Source of the DNA: Vicinamibacterales bacterium
GTDB lineage: Bacteria; Acidobacteriota; Vicinamibacteria; Vicinamibacterales; UBA2999
Direction of reading: 5' to 3'
Length of the DNA: 64,000 nt
Assembly (NCBI GenBank): GCA_041394705.1
Contig: JAWKHS010000010.1
Span: 213,684-277,683, forward strand
In this document: piece after piece, positions 8,298 through 17,023 of the stretch
How the letters are laid out: each line of letters opens with the position of its first letter
How positions within the stretch are numbered: position 1 is the stretch's first letter
Translations under genes and position numbers: made by a program
The notes under the pieces: generated by a model
The model's input: the letters and a program-made list of their open reading frames with translations, nothing else
The model's database searches: none
What the model was told of the DNA's origin: nothing

Positions 8298-9665
8298 CTA
8301 CTTCATGCCCGGCTGCTTGTAGACCTTCCCGCCCTTGACCACGGTCTCGACGTGCGCGAGCGCGGTGATGTCGTACAGCGGGTCGCCGTCCACGACGATG
8401 ATGTCGGCCAGCTTGCCCGGCTCGATCGTGCCCAGGTCGCGCTGCTTGCCGAGGATGTTCGCGCCGATGCGGGTCAGCGACGAGATCACCTTGATGGCCG
8501 GATAGCCCATGTCCACGTGCACCTTGGCCTCGCGCCACAGCGCCTCGGTGTGGAAGTTCATGGGCGTGCCGGAGTCGGTGCCCATGCCGAGCACCGTCCC
8601 CGACTCGGTGAACTGCTTGACGCCGCGCTCGCGGAACACCATCTCGCGGTCGGTCCGCTGGAAGTAGCCGAGGGCCCGCCAGTTGGTGAACGAGCGCTGG
8701 ATCTCGTTGTAGATGACGGGTGGCATCTGCTTCAGCAACGGGTCCTGGAGCCGCTCGGGGAAAGCCACCGTGTCGGGATAGACCCAGGCCCGGTGCGCCG
8801 CCGTGATCACGACGGGGCGCCCGGCGTTGACGATGTCGGTGATGAGCTGCTGGCTGTACGGAGGCGCCGTGCCCGCCGATCCGGCGTGGCTCAGGACGTC
8901 GATGCCCATCTCCAGGGCGTTGCGCACGTCCTCCTCGGCGTAGACGTGGGCGTGCACGCGGACGTTGTGCTTGTGCGCCGTGTCGGCGATGGCCTTGTAG
9001 TCGTCGCGGGTCAGGCCCGAGTGCGCCTTGATGACGTCGACGCCGGCGGCGATGAGCTTCTCCACCTCGGCCGCGGCCTGCGCGCTGCTGGTGACGGCGA
9101 TGCCGCCGAACTGATCGGTCATGCCCCCGCCGTTCCTGGTGATCCAGGAGCCGGCCATCGACATGCGCGGCCCGGGGATGGCGCCCCTGGCGATGCGGTC
9201 GCGCACGTCGAGGCTCTCCTTGAGGGGCGCGCCCAGGTCGACGGCCGACGTGACGCCGGCGAAGAGGAGCTGCTTCGCCGCCGTCTCCATCACGGTCGTC
9301 AGCATGCCCGGGCCCTGCTTGGCGATCCATGGGAACCACTCGCCGTAGTTGCCGTGGCCCAGCAGGATGAGGTGGGCGTGCAGCTCGATCATGCCCGGCA
9401 TCATCGTGCGTCCGCTGGTGTCGACCACCGTGTAGTCGGGCGGAATCGTGATCTCGGCCGCCGGCGCCACCTTCACGATGCGGTCGCCGTCGATGAGGAT
9501 GGCGGCGTGGTGGATGGGCCCCGCCTCGTAGCCGTCGAGCAGCATGCCGCCGACGAGGGCGAGCTTGGCGGGCCGGCCGGCCGCCTGCCGGGCTTCCGGG
9601 GCCTGGGGACCGACCGCCGCGACCAGGGCCGCGACGAACATCGAACGGATCAGAAGGGTGCGCAT
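8298..9665 (-). CDS. Secreted metal-dependent amidohydrolase
   Basis: 455 aa. It has a signal peptide (MRTLLIRSMFVAALVAAVGPQAPEA) and then the amidohydrolase fold: the N-terminal strand LALVGGMLLDGYEAG, MMPGMIELHAHL with metal-binding HAH at 96-98, VIKAHSGLT (probable carboxylated Lys), VRVHAHVYAEED, LSHAGS, and MGTDSGTP providing the catalytic Asp. The set matches imidazolonepropionase/prolidase-type members of the superfamily; I cannot name the substrate. The start at 9665 has GAGAGG about 10 nt upstream. It follows the TonB receptor, with a hairpin between them. Confidence 0.85.
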   Translation of the reverse strand: MRTLLIRSMFVAALVAAVGPQAPEARQAAGRPAKLALVGGMLLDGYEAGPIHHAAILIDGDRIVKVAPAAEITIPPDYTVVDTSGRTMMPGMIELHAHLILLGHGNYGEWFPWIAKQGPGMLTTVMETAAKQLLFAGVTSAVDLGAPLKESLDVRDRIARGAIPGPRMSMAGSWITRNGGGMTDQFGGIAVTSSAQAAAEVEKLIAAGVDVIKAHSGLTRDDYKAIADTAHKHNVRVHAHVYAEEDVRNALEMGIDVLSHAGSAGTAPPYSQQLITDIVNAGRPVVITAAHRAWVYPDTVAFPERLQDPLLKQMPPVIYNEIQRSFTNWRALGYFQRTDREMVFRERGVKQFTESGTVLGMGTDSGTPMNFHTEALWREAKVHVDMGYPAIKVISSLTRIGANILGKQRDLGTIEPGKLADIIVVDGDPLYDITALAHVETVVKGGKVYKQPGMK

Positions 9666-9690
9666 GAACGAAGACCTCTCGAAGGGGAGG

Positions 9691-9722
9691 GGGCCGGAAG
9701 CCGACGGCGCGGCTCCCGGCCC
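9691..9722 (-). terminator. Hairpin directly after the Oar-like TonB receptor
   Basis: GGGCCGG (9691-9697) pairs with CCGGCCC (9716-9722) and AGCCG (9699-9703) with CGGCT (9710-9714), giving 12 bp with one A-C mismatch and a 6-nt loop. It begins 9 nt after the receptor stop and ends before the amidohydrolase start, so it may attenuate rather than end transcription. Confidence 0.5.
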
Positions 9723-9730
9723 GGCCGGAC

Positions 9731-12580
9731 TCAGAACGTCACGCGGGCGCCGATCTGGATCTGGCGCGGATCGCGCGCGGCGTTCCGGATGAGCAGCGCC
9801 GACGACACGATGCTGGTCGAGCCGCCGCCGGCGTAGTTCACGCGGTTGAGCGTGTTGTAGCTTTCGAGGAACAGCTCCACGCGCGATCCGCCGGTCACGG
9901 CGAAGTCCTTGGTGAGCCGCAGGTCGAGCGAGACGAACGGGTTGAGCTTCAGCTGGTCGGCCGTGATGGGCGCCAGGTTCCGCGTGGCCCGCAGCTCGTT
10001 GATGATCCGGAGTTCCTCCGCGGTGTTCTCGCGGCCCACGGTGATGCCGAGGCCGGCCGGCCGGTCGTTCTGCGCCTGGCCGTCGCCGTCGATGTCGAAT
10101 CCGGCGGACACGGCGAAGGGCGTGCCGCTCAGCGCGCGCAGGATGCCGCTCAACTGCACGCCGTACGGCAGTTCCACCGCGGCCGACGCCGACACGTTGT
10201 GGCGCGTGTCCTGCTCGCTGTAGCCCTTCTCGTTCGGCGTCCGCATCGTGCCGGGGTAGGTCTGGTAGTGGTTCACGCCGTCCCGCTTCGACGTGGAGAG
10301 CGTGTAGGACAGGGTGAAGCTCTCGACGCCCTTGAACCGAGTCCGGAACTGCGTCTCGACGGCGTTGTACCAGCTCTTGGTGAAGTTCTCGAGCGACTTC
10401 ACCTCCGTGAACTGGCTGACCGGCCGGGGGTTGGCCGCGCTGATCCGTCCCGAGGCGGGCAGGTTCAGGTCCAGGCCGCCGAGCTGCTTGTAGCCGTAGG
10501 CGTGCACGGCGTCCACGTCGATCCCGGTCGTGTCGTTGATCTGCCACCCGAGCCCCAAGGTGTAGTTCTTCGACTCGGGCAGCTCGTAGCCGTCCGGGAT
10601 GATGTAGACGGAGCGCGCGGCGCCGGAGGCCACGTAGTCCGAGAGGGACTTGCCGCCGAGCACGGCGCTGATGTCGGGATAGTGCTGCAGCTGGGCCGGG
10701 TCCGTGATGCGCACGGCCACGCCGAGCAGGCGGTCCTGCGCGGTGAGCCCGAAGTAGTGGCGGTTGCGCGTGATGTAGAGGCCCCAGCCGGCGCGCGCCA
10801 CGAGGCGTCCGGTCCCCATGACGTCGTAGGTGGCGCCGAGACGGGGCTGGATGTTGTTCGCGTCGGTCCCGCGATCGCTGCTGACGAAGTTGTCGAGGCC
10901 GGCGTAGGTCGGGTCCGCCAGCACGCGGCGGTAGACGTCGTTCATCCGCAGGTTCGTGTCCAGGTCGTAGCGCAGTCCGAGGTTGAGTCGCAGGCGGTCG
11001 GTGACGCGCCAGTCGTCCTGCGCGTAGGCGGCCAGGATGTGCGAGTTGTAGTCGTAGTTGCCGTTGGTCTGCTGCACGAACGCGATCGGCCACGTGGACG
11101 GAACCGCGGCGTTGAACGGCGCGTCGGTGCCGAACTGCCAGTAGCCGCTCTCGTAGAAGTGCGCCTCGTAGCTGTGCTTGGCGTAGGTGTAGTCGGCGCC
11201 CACCTTCAGGTCGTGGTTGCCGGCCGTCTTGTAGAACGTCTCGAAGACCTGGAGGCGGGTGCGCGGGAAGAACTGCGGGGACGTCCAGTTCTGGCCGGTC
11301 GTCACCGAGGGCCGCACGATTTGGGGCACGCCGATGGTCACCGGCACGGTGGCCACCTCGTTCCACATGTAGTGCCCGCGCAGGGTGTTCACGGCGGAGT
11401 TCGAGAGCACCCAGTTCTGCTCGCCGATGACGCTGTGCATCTTGCTCGAGTCGTTGACGTTGGCCGAGTCGGCCGTGACGGTGCCCGTGCGGGTGGCGTA
11501 CTGGTCGTCGAACGCGTAGCGCACGAACACCGACGACCGGTCGTTGAAGCGGTGGTCCACCTTGGCCACCGCCATGTGCTCGCGGGACGTGGCCGGGAAC
11601 ACGCCGTTCTCGGCCGCCGCGAACGGGTTGCTGGCCGGCAGCGAGATGATGTTCTGCTTGTCGACGCTCGTGTACTCGTAGGCGCCGAAGAAGTGCGTCC
11701 GATTCAAGGCGATCGGTCCGCCGATCGAGCCGCCCGTGCGCTTCTGGCCGTAGACGGGCTTGGTGCGCTGGAAGGCGTTCCGGGCGTTCAGCGAGTCGTC
11801 GCGGCCGAAGTAGTACGCCGTGCCGTGGAGGGCGTTGGTGCCGGACTTCGTGGCCACGGTGACGACCGCCGCCAGGGCGGCCCCGTACTGGGCGTCGAAC
11901 TGGTTGCGGAACACCTTGAATTCCTGCACCGCGTCCTGGCTGACGTTCACGGTGGGATCGCCCCAGATCGCGTCGTCCAGGTCGCCGCCGTCGACGATCG
12001 TCGTGTAGCCGTTGCGCTGGTCGGCCGGACCGCCGAACTTCACGCGCGAGAACTTGCTCGTGTAGTTCGGGGCCGCTCCAGGCATGAGCTGCGCCAGGGC
12101 GAGGAAGTTGCGCTCGAGGACCGGCAGCGCCTGGATCTGCGACTCGACGATGGTCGAGGTCGGCGCCGCCCGGGCCACCTCCACGATCGGCGTCGTCGCC
12201 GTGACCGTGATCGACTCCTGGAGCGTCGCCACGCCCATCCGGAGGTCCAGCGTCGCGTTGGCGCCAATCGTGAGCACGAGCTCGCGGGTCGCCGTGCCGA
12301 AGCCGGCCAGCTCGGCGACCACGCGGTAGGGCGCCGGCTGCAGCGCCACGGCCCGGTAGGCGCCTTCTTCATTCGTCACGACCGTCTGCGCGGCGCCGTT
12401 CGCCGTGTTCGTGATCGTGACGGTCACGCCCGGCAGGGCCCCGCCGCTCTCGTCCACGACGCGGCCCGACAGGTTCGCGCCGACGACCTGCGCCCGCGCG
12501 GCGCCCGCCCCCAGCAGCAGGGCGACGGCGCCCGCCAGGGCGCCGGCGCCGAGACGCCTCCTCAGTGTCGCGATGTTCAT
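9731..12580 (-). CDS. Oar-like TonB-dependent receptor with CarboxypepD_reg-like domain
   Basis: 949 aa outer membrane receptor. A signal peptide ends at GAARAQ (about residue 31). Residues 33-120 form a carboxypeptidase-regulatory-like beta-sandwich (LSGRVVDESGGALPGVTVTITN, EGAYRAVALQPAPY). The plug domain follows (VVTVATKSGTNALHGTAYYF) and then a long barrel ending IQIGARVTF with a terminal Phe, as outer membrane proteins require. No TonB box is evident. The ribosome site AGGAGG is 5 nt before the ATG. Receptors of this architecture are expanded in Acidobacteriota and probably import oligosaccharides or peptides; neighbouring secreted dehydrogenases and hydrolases suggest that uptake and periplasmic processing are linked here. 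Confidence 0.9.
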   Translation of the reverse strand: MNIATLRRRLGAGALAGAVALLLGAGAARAQVVGANLSGRVVDESGGALPGVTVTITNTANGAAQTVVTNEEGAYRAVALQPAPYRVVAELAGFGTATRELVLTIGANATLDLRMGVATLQESITVTATTPIVEVARAAPTSTIVESQIQALPVLERNFLALAQLMPGAAPNYTSKFSRVKFGGPADQRNGYTTIVDGGDLDDAIWGDPTVNVSQDAVQEFKVFRNQFDAQYGAALAAVVTVATKSGTNALHGTAYYFGRDDSLNARNAFQRTKPVYGQKRTGGSIGGPIALNRTHFFGAYEYTSVDKQNIISLPASNPFAAAENGVFPATSREHMAVAKVDHRFNDRSSVFVRYAFDDQYATRTGTVTADSANVNDSSKMHSVIGEQNWVLSNSAVNTLRGHYMWNEVATVPVTIGVPQIVRPSVTTGQNWTSPQFFPRTRLQVFETFYKTAGNHDLKVGADYTYAKHSYEAHFYESGYWQFGTDAPFNAAVPSTWPIAFVQQTNGNYDYNSHILAAYAQDDWRVTDRLRLNLGLRYDLDTNLRMNDVYRRVLADPTYAGLDNFVSSDRGTDANNIQPRLGATYDVMGTGRLVARAGWGLYITRNRHYFGLTAQDRLLGVAVRITDPAQLQHYPDISAVLGGKSLSDYVASGAARSVYIIPDGYELPESKNYTLGLGWQINDTTGIDVDAVHAYGYKQLGGLDLNLPASGRISAANPRPVSQFTEVKSLENFTKSWYNAVETQFRTRFKGVESFTLSYTLSTSKRDGVNHYQTYPGTMRTPNEKGYSEQDTRHNVSASAAVELPYGVQLSGILRALSGTPFAVSAGFDIDGDGQAQNDRPAGLGITVGRENTAEELRIINELRATRNLAPITADQLKLNPFVSLDLRLTKDFAVTGGSRVELFLESYNTLNRVNYAGGGSTSIVSSALLIRNAARDPRQIQIGARVTF

Positions 12581-12638
12581 GCCTTCCTCCTGAAAAACGA
12601 CGGGCCTGCACGCGGGCCCGGTGGGATCCGTCCGTGGG

Positions 12639-14504
12639 CTAGGGACGCCCGAATGCCAGCAGCACGTTGCCGCGGTTGCCGCCGCCGAGGTCCGAGTAGC
12701 CGGACGAGACGAACACCATGCCGCCGGCCACGACGGGCCCGGCGGCGTTGATGCCGCCGCCCTTCGCGTCCACCTTGTTCACGGTGTCGAAGGTCCGGTT
12801 CGTGTCGAACGACCACAGGGCCTTCCCCGTGGCGGTCGAGTACGCGTAGACGGTGCCGGTGCTGGCGCCCATGAAGACGGCGCCCGGCATCACGGTGACG
12901 GGGGCCGCCCCGCCCTCCGGCGGCGAGGCCCGCCAGGCGATCTCGCCGCTCCCCAGCCCGACGGCGGCGAGGCCCAGGCCGTTGCCGCCGCGCGTCACCG
13001 GGAAGTACGCCAGCCGGCCGTCGGCGGCCGAGCCCCACATCATGCCGCCGCCCCCGTTCTCCCAGCCGAGCCCGAGCTGGCGGCTCCACACGATGGCGCC
13101 CGCCTTGTCCGGATCGAGCCCCCACGCGTGACCGCTTTTCTGGCCGATGACGATCACGCCCTTCCCGCCGGGCGCGGTCCTGAGGATGGGCGCGTTGCCG
13201 AAGTCGAAATCGGGCCCGAGGTCGTCCGGGCACGTCTCGGACTTGTTCTCGGTGGGCACGTTGGGCCGGTAGACGCCGGGACAGTCGCGCACGTAGTGAT
13301 CGAGCGCCATCACCTGGCGTACCCACAGGCGCCTGCCGGTGTCGAGGTCGTAGGCGATGACGGCGTCGGAGGCCGGGTCCGCCGGTTCGGTGTAGCCGTT
13401 GCCGGTCGCGACGTACACGGCCTTGCGCTGGAGGTCCACGGTGGGCGACGACCACACCCCCGCGCCGGCCGGGGCCCAGAGTTGGGTCCCCTTCGACGTG
13501 ACCTCCGTCTTCTTCGGCTCGTCCGCCACGGTGTACGACTTCCAGATCCGGCGGCCGGTGAGCGCGTCGTACGCGGCGACGCCGCCCCGGAACGTGCAGC
13601 ACGGATAGCTCGGATTGCCGGCGCCGGATTCCTCGAGCGACGACAACGGCACGTAGAGGCGGCCGGCCGCCAGCGTCGGCGCGCCGGTGACGCGGGCCAC
13701 CGGGTGCGTGTCGAGACGGTCCTTCCACACCTCGGCGCCGGTCTCGGCGTCCACGGCGTACACGTTGGCCTTGATGTCGCCGAAGTAGACGAGCACGCGG
13801 TGCTGATCCGTGCCCGTGCCGAGCGTCGGCGCCGTGCGCACGCCGGCGGCCGCCCGGAACGACCAGTGGACGCAGCCGCTCTTCGCGTCGAGCGAGTACA
13901 CGAACCCCGTGTCCGAACCGACGAACACGCGCCCGCCCACGACAGCCGGCTGGCCGTAGGACGAGTTGCCCATCGGGAAGCCGAACGCCCACTTGAGCGT
14001 GAGCGTCGGGACGTCCTCCGCCGACAGCCCTGGATTCTGCTGGAAACGGGTGTTGGCGGCGTCGCCGCCCCAGCCGTTCCACTCCGATCCGGCGAACGGA
14101 CGGAACGCCGGCGCGGCCGTGCATCGGTTCGGCATCCTCGACGCGTCGCCGGCGTCGGCCGCGCCGAGCGGCCGTCCACCGACGTAGACCGCCATCACCT
14201 TCGTCTGCCACTCGCTGAGGCCCTTCACGTACTGGGCGTGATCGCCGGTCGCGATCCGGGCCAGCACGTCTTCCGGCGTCCGGCGGTTCAGCGTGTAGCG
14301 GTCGGGCGCGCCGTCCTTGCCCGTGTCGTGACACGAGGCGCAGCGGCTCGTGAAGGCGAAGATGCCGGCGTTGGTGCCCTGGGGATGCCGGAGATCGCCC
14401 GTCGTCAGCGACGGCGCCTGCGCGCTCGCGGGCGCCGCCGCCACTAGCGCGGCCGTCACGGCCGAGGCCATGACATTCGCATACATCACAACACGTCGGT
14501 GCAT
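12639..14504 (-). CDS. Cytochrome c/PQQ beta-propeller dehydrogenase (PVA dehydrogenase-like)
   Basis: 621 aa. A signal peptide (to about residue 29) precedes a small cytochrome c domain with heme site CASCH at 55-59. An eight-bladed PQQ-type propeller follows with repeated blade motifs such as VGGRVFVGSDTGFVYSLDAKSG, VYAVDAETGAEVWK and AYDLDTGRRLW. Heme-first fusion to a PQQ propeller is the layout of polyvinyl-alcohol dehydrogenase and related enzymes, which pass electrons to respiratory cytochromes. It is probably the first gene of the minus-strand set with the TonB receptor, amidohydrolase and DUF3089 gene. It is divergent from another PQQ dehydrogenase across 144 bp carrying a tandem repeat. 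Confidence 0.85.
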   Translation of the reverse strand: MHRRVVMYANVMASAVTAALVAAAPASAQAPSLTTGDLRHPQGTNAGIFAFTSRCASCHDTGKDGAPDRYTLNRRTPEDVLARIATGDHAQYVKGLSEWQTKVMAVYVGGRPLGAADAGDASRMPNRCTAAPAFRPFAGSEWNGWGGDAANTRFQQNPGLSAEDVPTLTLKWAFGFPMGNSSYGQPAVVGGRVFVGSDTGFVYSLDAKSGCVHWSFRAAAGVRTAPTLGTGTDQHRVLVYFGDIKANVYAVDAETGAEVWKDRLDTHPVARVTGAPTLAAGRLYVPLSSLEESGAGNPSYPCCTFRGGVAAYDALTGRRIWKSYTVADEPKKTEVTSKGTQLWAPAGAGVWSSPTVDLQRKAVYVATGNGYTEPADPASDAVIAYDLDTGRRLWVRQVMALDHYVRDCPGVYRPNVPTENKSETCPDDLGPDFDFGNAPILRTAPGGKGVIVIGQKSGHAWGLDPDKAGAIVWSRQLGLGWENGGGGMMWGSAADGRLAYFPVTRGGNGLGLAAVGLGSGEIAWRASPPEGGAAPVTVMPGAVFMGASTGTVYAYSTATGKALWSFDTNRTFDTVNKVDAKGGGINAAGPVVAGGMVFVSSGYSDLGGGNRGNVLLAFGRP

Positions 14505-14522
14505 AACTTCCCCCGCGCGTCC

Positions 14523-14558
14523 GCGCGATGTTCAGCGCGTCGCGCGACGTTCAGCGCG
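14523..14558. repeat. Tandem 19-bp repeat in divergent promoter region
   Basis: GCGCGATGTTCAGCGCG (14523-14539) is repeated as GCGCGACGTTCAGCGCG (14542-14558) with one difference and a 19-bp period. The repeat sits between the two divergent quinoprotein genes and could be a pair of operator half-sites on nearly the same helical face. Confidence 0.5.
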
Positions 14559-14648
14559 CGACGATCGCGCGCACCATATCACGAACGTCGCGGCGCCAGA
14601 CGCATCGTGGCGGCGTCGGTCACCACGAAGACGTGCTACAAGAGTCCG

Positions 14649-16559
14649 GTGACTCGACACCATCTCCGTGCCTCATCGATCCTGGCCGTCTGCCTGTGCT
14701 GGGCGCCCGTCCTCGCGCAGCGCGGCGGCGTGCCGCGGGACTGGCCCGTCTACGGCGGCGACGCCGGCGGGCAGAAGTACTCGCCGCTCACCGCCATCAC
14801 GCGCGACAACGTCTCGCGCCTCGTGACCGCGTGGGAATGGAAGACGGGCGAGACGGCACTCGAGGCGCACGGCACGTTCCCTGGCGCGTTCCAGGCCACG
14901 CCGCTCATGATCGACGACGTGCTGTACGTGAGCACGCCCTACAACCGGGCCGTGGCGCTCGAGGCGGCGACCGGCAAGGCGCTCTGGGCCTTCGATCCCA
15001 AGGCCTACCAGGAAGGCCAGCCGGCCAGCGGGCAGGGCTTCGTCCACCGCGGGCTCGCCGCCTGGCGCGACAAGGGCGCGCTGCGCCTCTTCCTCAACTC
15101 GCGCACCCGCCTCTACTCCCTGGACGCGAAGACGGGCCAGCCGGTCGCGAGCTTCGGGCAGGGCGGCTCGATCGACCTGAGCGCCGGGCTCATCTGGGAC
15201 ATCAACAAGGCCCATTACGCGCAGACCTCGCCCCCCGTCGTCTACAAGGACCTCGTCATCGTCGGCAACGGCGTCGGCGATCGCCTGACGTACCGGAACG
15301 ACCCGCCCGGCGACGTGCGCGCGTACAACGCGAGGACGGGCGCGCTCGTCTGGACCTTCCATCCCATTCCGCAGCCGGGCGAATTCGGCCACGAGACGTG
15401 GAAGGACGGCGCCTGGAAGTTCACGGGCCACACGAACGTGTGGGCCCCGATGACGCTCGACGCCGAGCGGGGCCTGCTCTACATGCCCGTGAGCACGCCG
15501 AGCAACGACTACTACGGCGCCCGGCGCAAGGGCTCGAACCTGTTCGCCGAGTCGCTGGTCTGCCTCGACGCCGCCACCGGCGTGCGCAAGTGGCACTTCC
15601 AGATCGTCCATCACGGGCTGTGGGACTACGACCCGGCCTCGCCGCCCAACCTCGTGACGATCACGGTGGGCGGCCGCCGGATCGACGCGGTAGTGCAGCT
15701 CACCAAGCAGGGCTTCGCGTTCGTGTTCGATCGCGTCACCGGCCGGCCCGTGTGGCCCATCGAGGAGCGGCCCGTCCCGCAAAGCGACGTGCCCGGCGAG
15801 GAGAGCTCGCCGACGCAGCCCTTCCCCACCCGTCCGCCCGCGTTCGTCGAACAGGGCGTGACGCTGGACGACGCGTTCGATCTCACCCCCGAGCTCAAGG
15901 CCAGGGCGCAGGAGGAGATGAAGAAGTTCCGCCTCGGCCCGGTCTACACGCCGCCGTCGATGGAGGGCACGTTCGTGAGGCCGGGCGTGTGGGGGGGCGC
16001 CAACTGGGGCGGCGGGGCCTTCGATCCGGCGTCGGGCGTCCTGTTCCTGAAGGTGACCAACCAGGGCCAGATCTCGCGCATCCAGAAGCGGGATCCCGAC
16101 GCGCCGACCAACCGCCCCGGCGAGGTGGACGCCGACTACACGAACCGCGGCCTGCCCGGCTGGTTCATGGACGGCCTGCCGCTCACCAAGCCCCCGTACG
16201 CGCGTGTCGTGGCCCTCGACCTCAATGCCGGGACGATCAAGTGGCAGGTGCCGTTCGGGGATCACCCGGCCCTGCGCGAGATCCTGACGAAGCTCGGCGT
16301 CACGCCGCCCGCGGTGCTCGGCGCGCCGGGACCACCCGGGCCGCTCGTGACCAGGAGCGGCCTGCTGTTCATCGGCGGCGGCGACCGCGCCTTCCACGCG
16401 CTGGACACGCGAGACGGGAAGGATCTGTGGTCCACGCCGACGCTCGAGACCACGGCGACGCCCATGACCTACGCGACCGCCGACGGCAGGCAGTTCGTGG
16501 TGGTGGCGACGGGCCGGGGACCCAACGCCACCCTGGTGGCCTTCAGCCTGCCGTCCTGA
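14649..16559 (+). CDS. PQQ-dependent dehydrogenase (membrane glucose DH-like propeller)
   Basis: 636 aa from a GTG at 14649; the frame is open back to 14499 but the added residues are basic and non-protein-like, while starting here gives a clean signal peptide (HHLRASSILAVCLCWAPVLAQ). The propeller begins DWPVYGGDAGGQKYSPL, the hallmark of quinoprotein glucose/quinate dehydrogenases, and contains VHHGLWDYDPASPPNLV and HTNVWAPMTLD. It lacks a heme site and membrane helices, so electrons would go to a separate acceptor, possibly the divergent heme-containing dehydrogenase. Substrate unknown, probably a sugar or alcohol. It converges on the tail-tube-like pair, with 23 bp between the stops. Confidence 0.85.
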   Translation: MTRHHLRASSILAVCLCWAPVLAQRGGVPRDWPVYGGDAGGQKYSPLTAITRDNVSRLVTAWEWKTGETALEAHGTFPGAFQATPLMIDDVLYVSTPYNRAVALEAATGKALWAFDPKAYQEGQPASGQGFVHRGLAAWRDKGALRLFLNSRTRLYSLDAKTGQPVASFGQGGSIDLSAGLIWDINKAHYAQTSPPVVYKDLVIVGNGVGDRLTYRNDPPGDVRAYNARTGALVWTFHPIPQPGEFGHETWKDGAWKFTGHTNVWAPMTLDAERGLLYMPVSTPSNDYYGARRKGSNLFAESLVCLDAATGVRKWHFQIVHHGLWDYDPASPPNLVTITVGGRRIDAVVQLTKQGFAFVFDRVTGRPVWPIEERPVPQSDVPGEESSPTQPFPTRPPAFVEQGVTLDDAFDLTPELKARAQEEMKKFRLGPVYTPPSMEGTFVRPGVWGGANWGGGAFDPASGVLFLKVTNQGQISRIQKRDPDAPTNRPGEVDADYTNRGLPGWFMDGLPLTKPPYARVVALDLNAGTIKWQVPFGDHPALREILTKLGVTPPAVLGAPGPPGPLVTRSGLLFIGGGDRAFHALDTRDGKDLWSTPTLETTATPMTYATADGRQFVVVATGRGPNATLVAFSLPS

Positions 16560-16582
16560 CGCGCGGCAGGCCGGTATCCGCG

Positions 16583-17023
16583 TCAGGCCGGTGACAGCAC
16601 CTCGACCCGGTCGAACGCGAGCTCGACCGTCTCGGTGACGAGGCCCGGCGCCATGGCGTGGAGCGGCGAGTAGGCCAGCGTCACCGGGTAGGCGCCGTGG
16701 AAGCGCCACGCCATCACGACGCCGCGGTGGTCCTCGTCCAGGAGCTGCACCGTGACGGTGCGCCGCTCGCCCTTCGTCCCGCGGGTGTGGCTCCACCACT
16801 CGTAGAGGTCCAGGCGCCCGGTGGCCGCCCGTCGGAGCGTCAGCCTGGACGGCGGCAGGCCCGCGCCCGTGTCCGGCCGCGCCGGATCGACCGCCGCGAA
16901 CACCGGGAACACGACGTCACAGAAGCCCGCGTCGGGCCCGGCGGGATCGGCCTCGCCGATCGACACGAGGAAGTTGGCGCCGGTCACGGGCCGGGCGCGC
17001 GGATCGGCCGGGGTCACGGTCAC
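16583..17023 (-). CDS. Phage tail tube protein (T4 gp19-like), divergent copy
   Basis: 146 aa. It starts at the GTG at 17023, whose GTGA overlaps the TGA stop of the gene before it, so translation is coupled. The layout matches the T4 gp19-like inner-tube family: NFLVSIGEADPAGPDAGFCDV near the N-terminus, then RLTLRRAATGRLDLYEWW and RRTVTVQLLDEDHRGVVMAWRFHGAYPV and a C-terminal TETVELAFDRVEVLS. It is more diverged than its neighbour: the family's PNVTMKRG element is altered to RLTLRRA. The role would be building a tube in a contractile injection system, but no sheath, baseplate or spike gene is nearby. Confidence 0.75.
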   Translation of the reverse strand: MTVTPADPRARPVTGANFLVSIGEADPAGPDAGFCDVVFPVFAAVDPARPDTGAGLPPSRLTLRRAATGRLDLYEWWSHTRGTKGERRTVTVQLLDEDHRGVVMAWRFHGAYPVTLAYSPLHAMAPGLVTETVELAFDRVEVLSPA

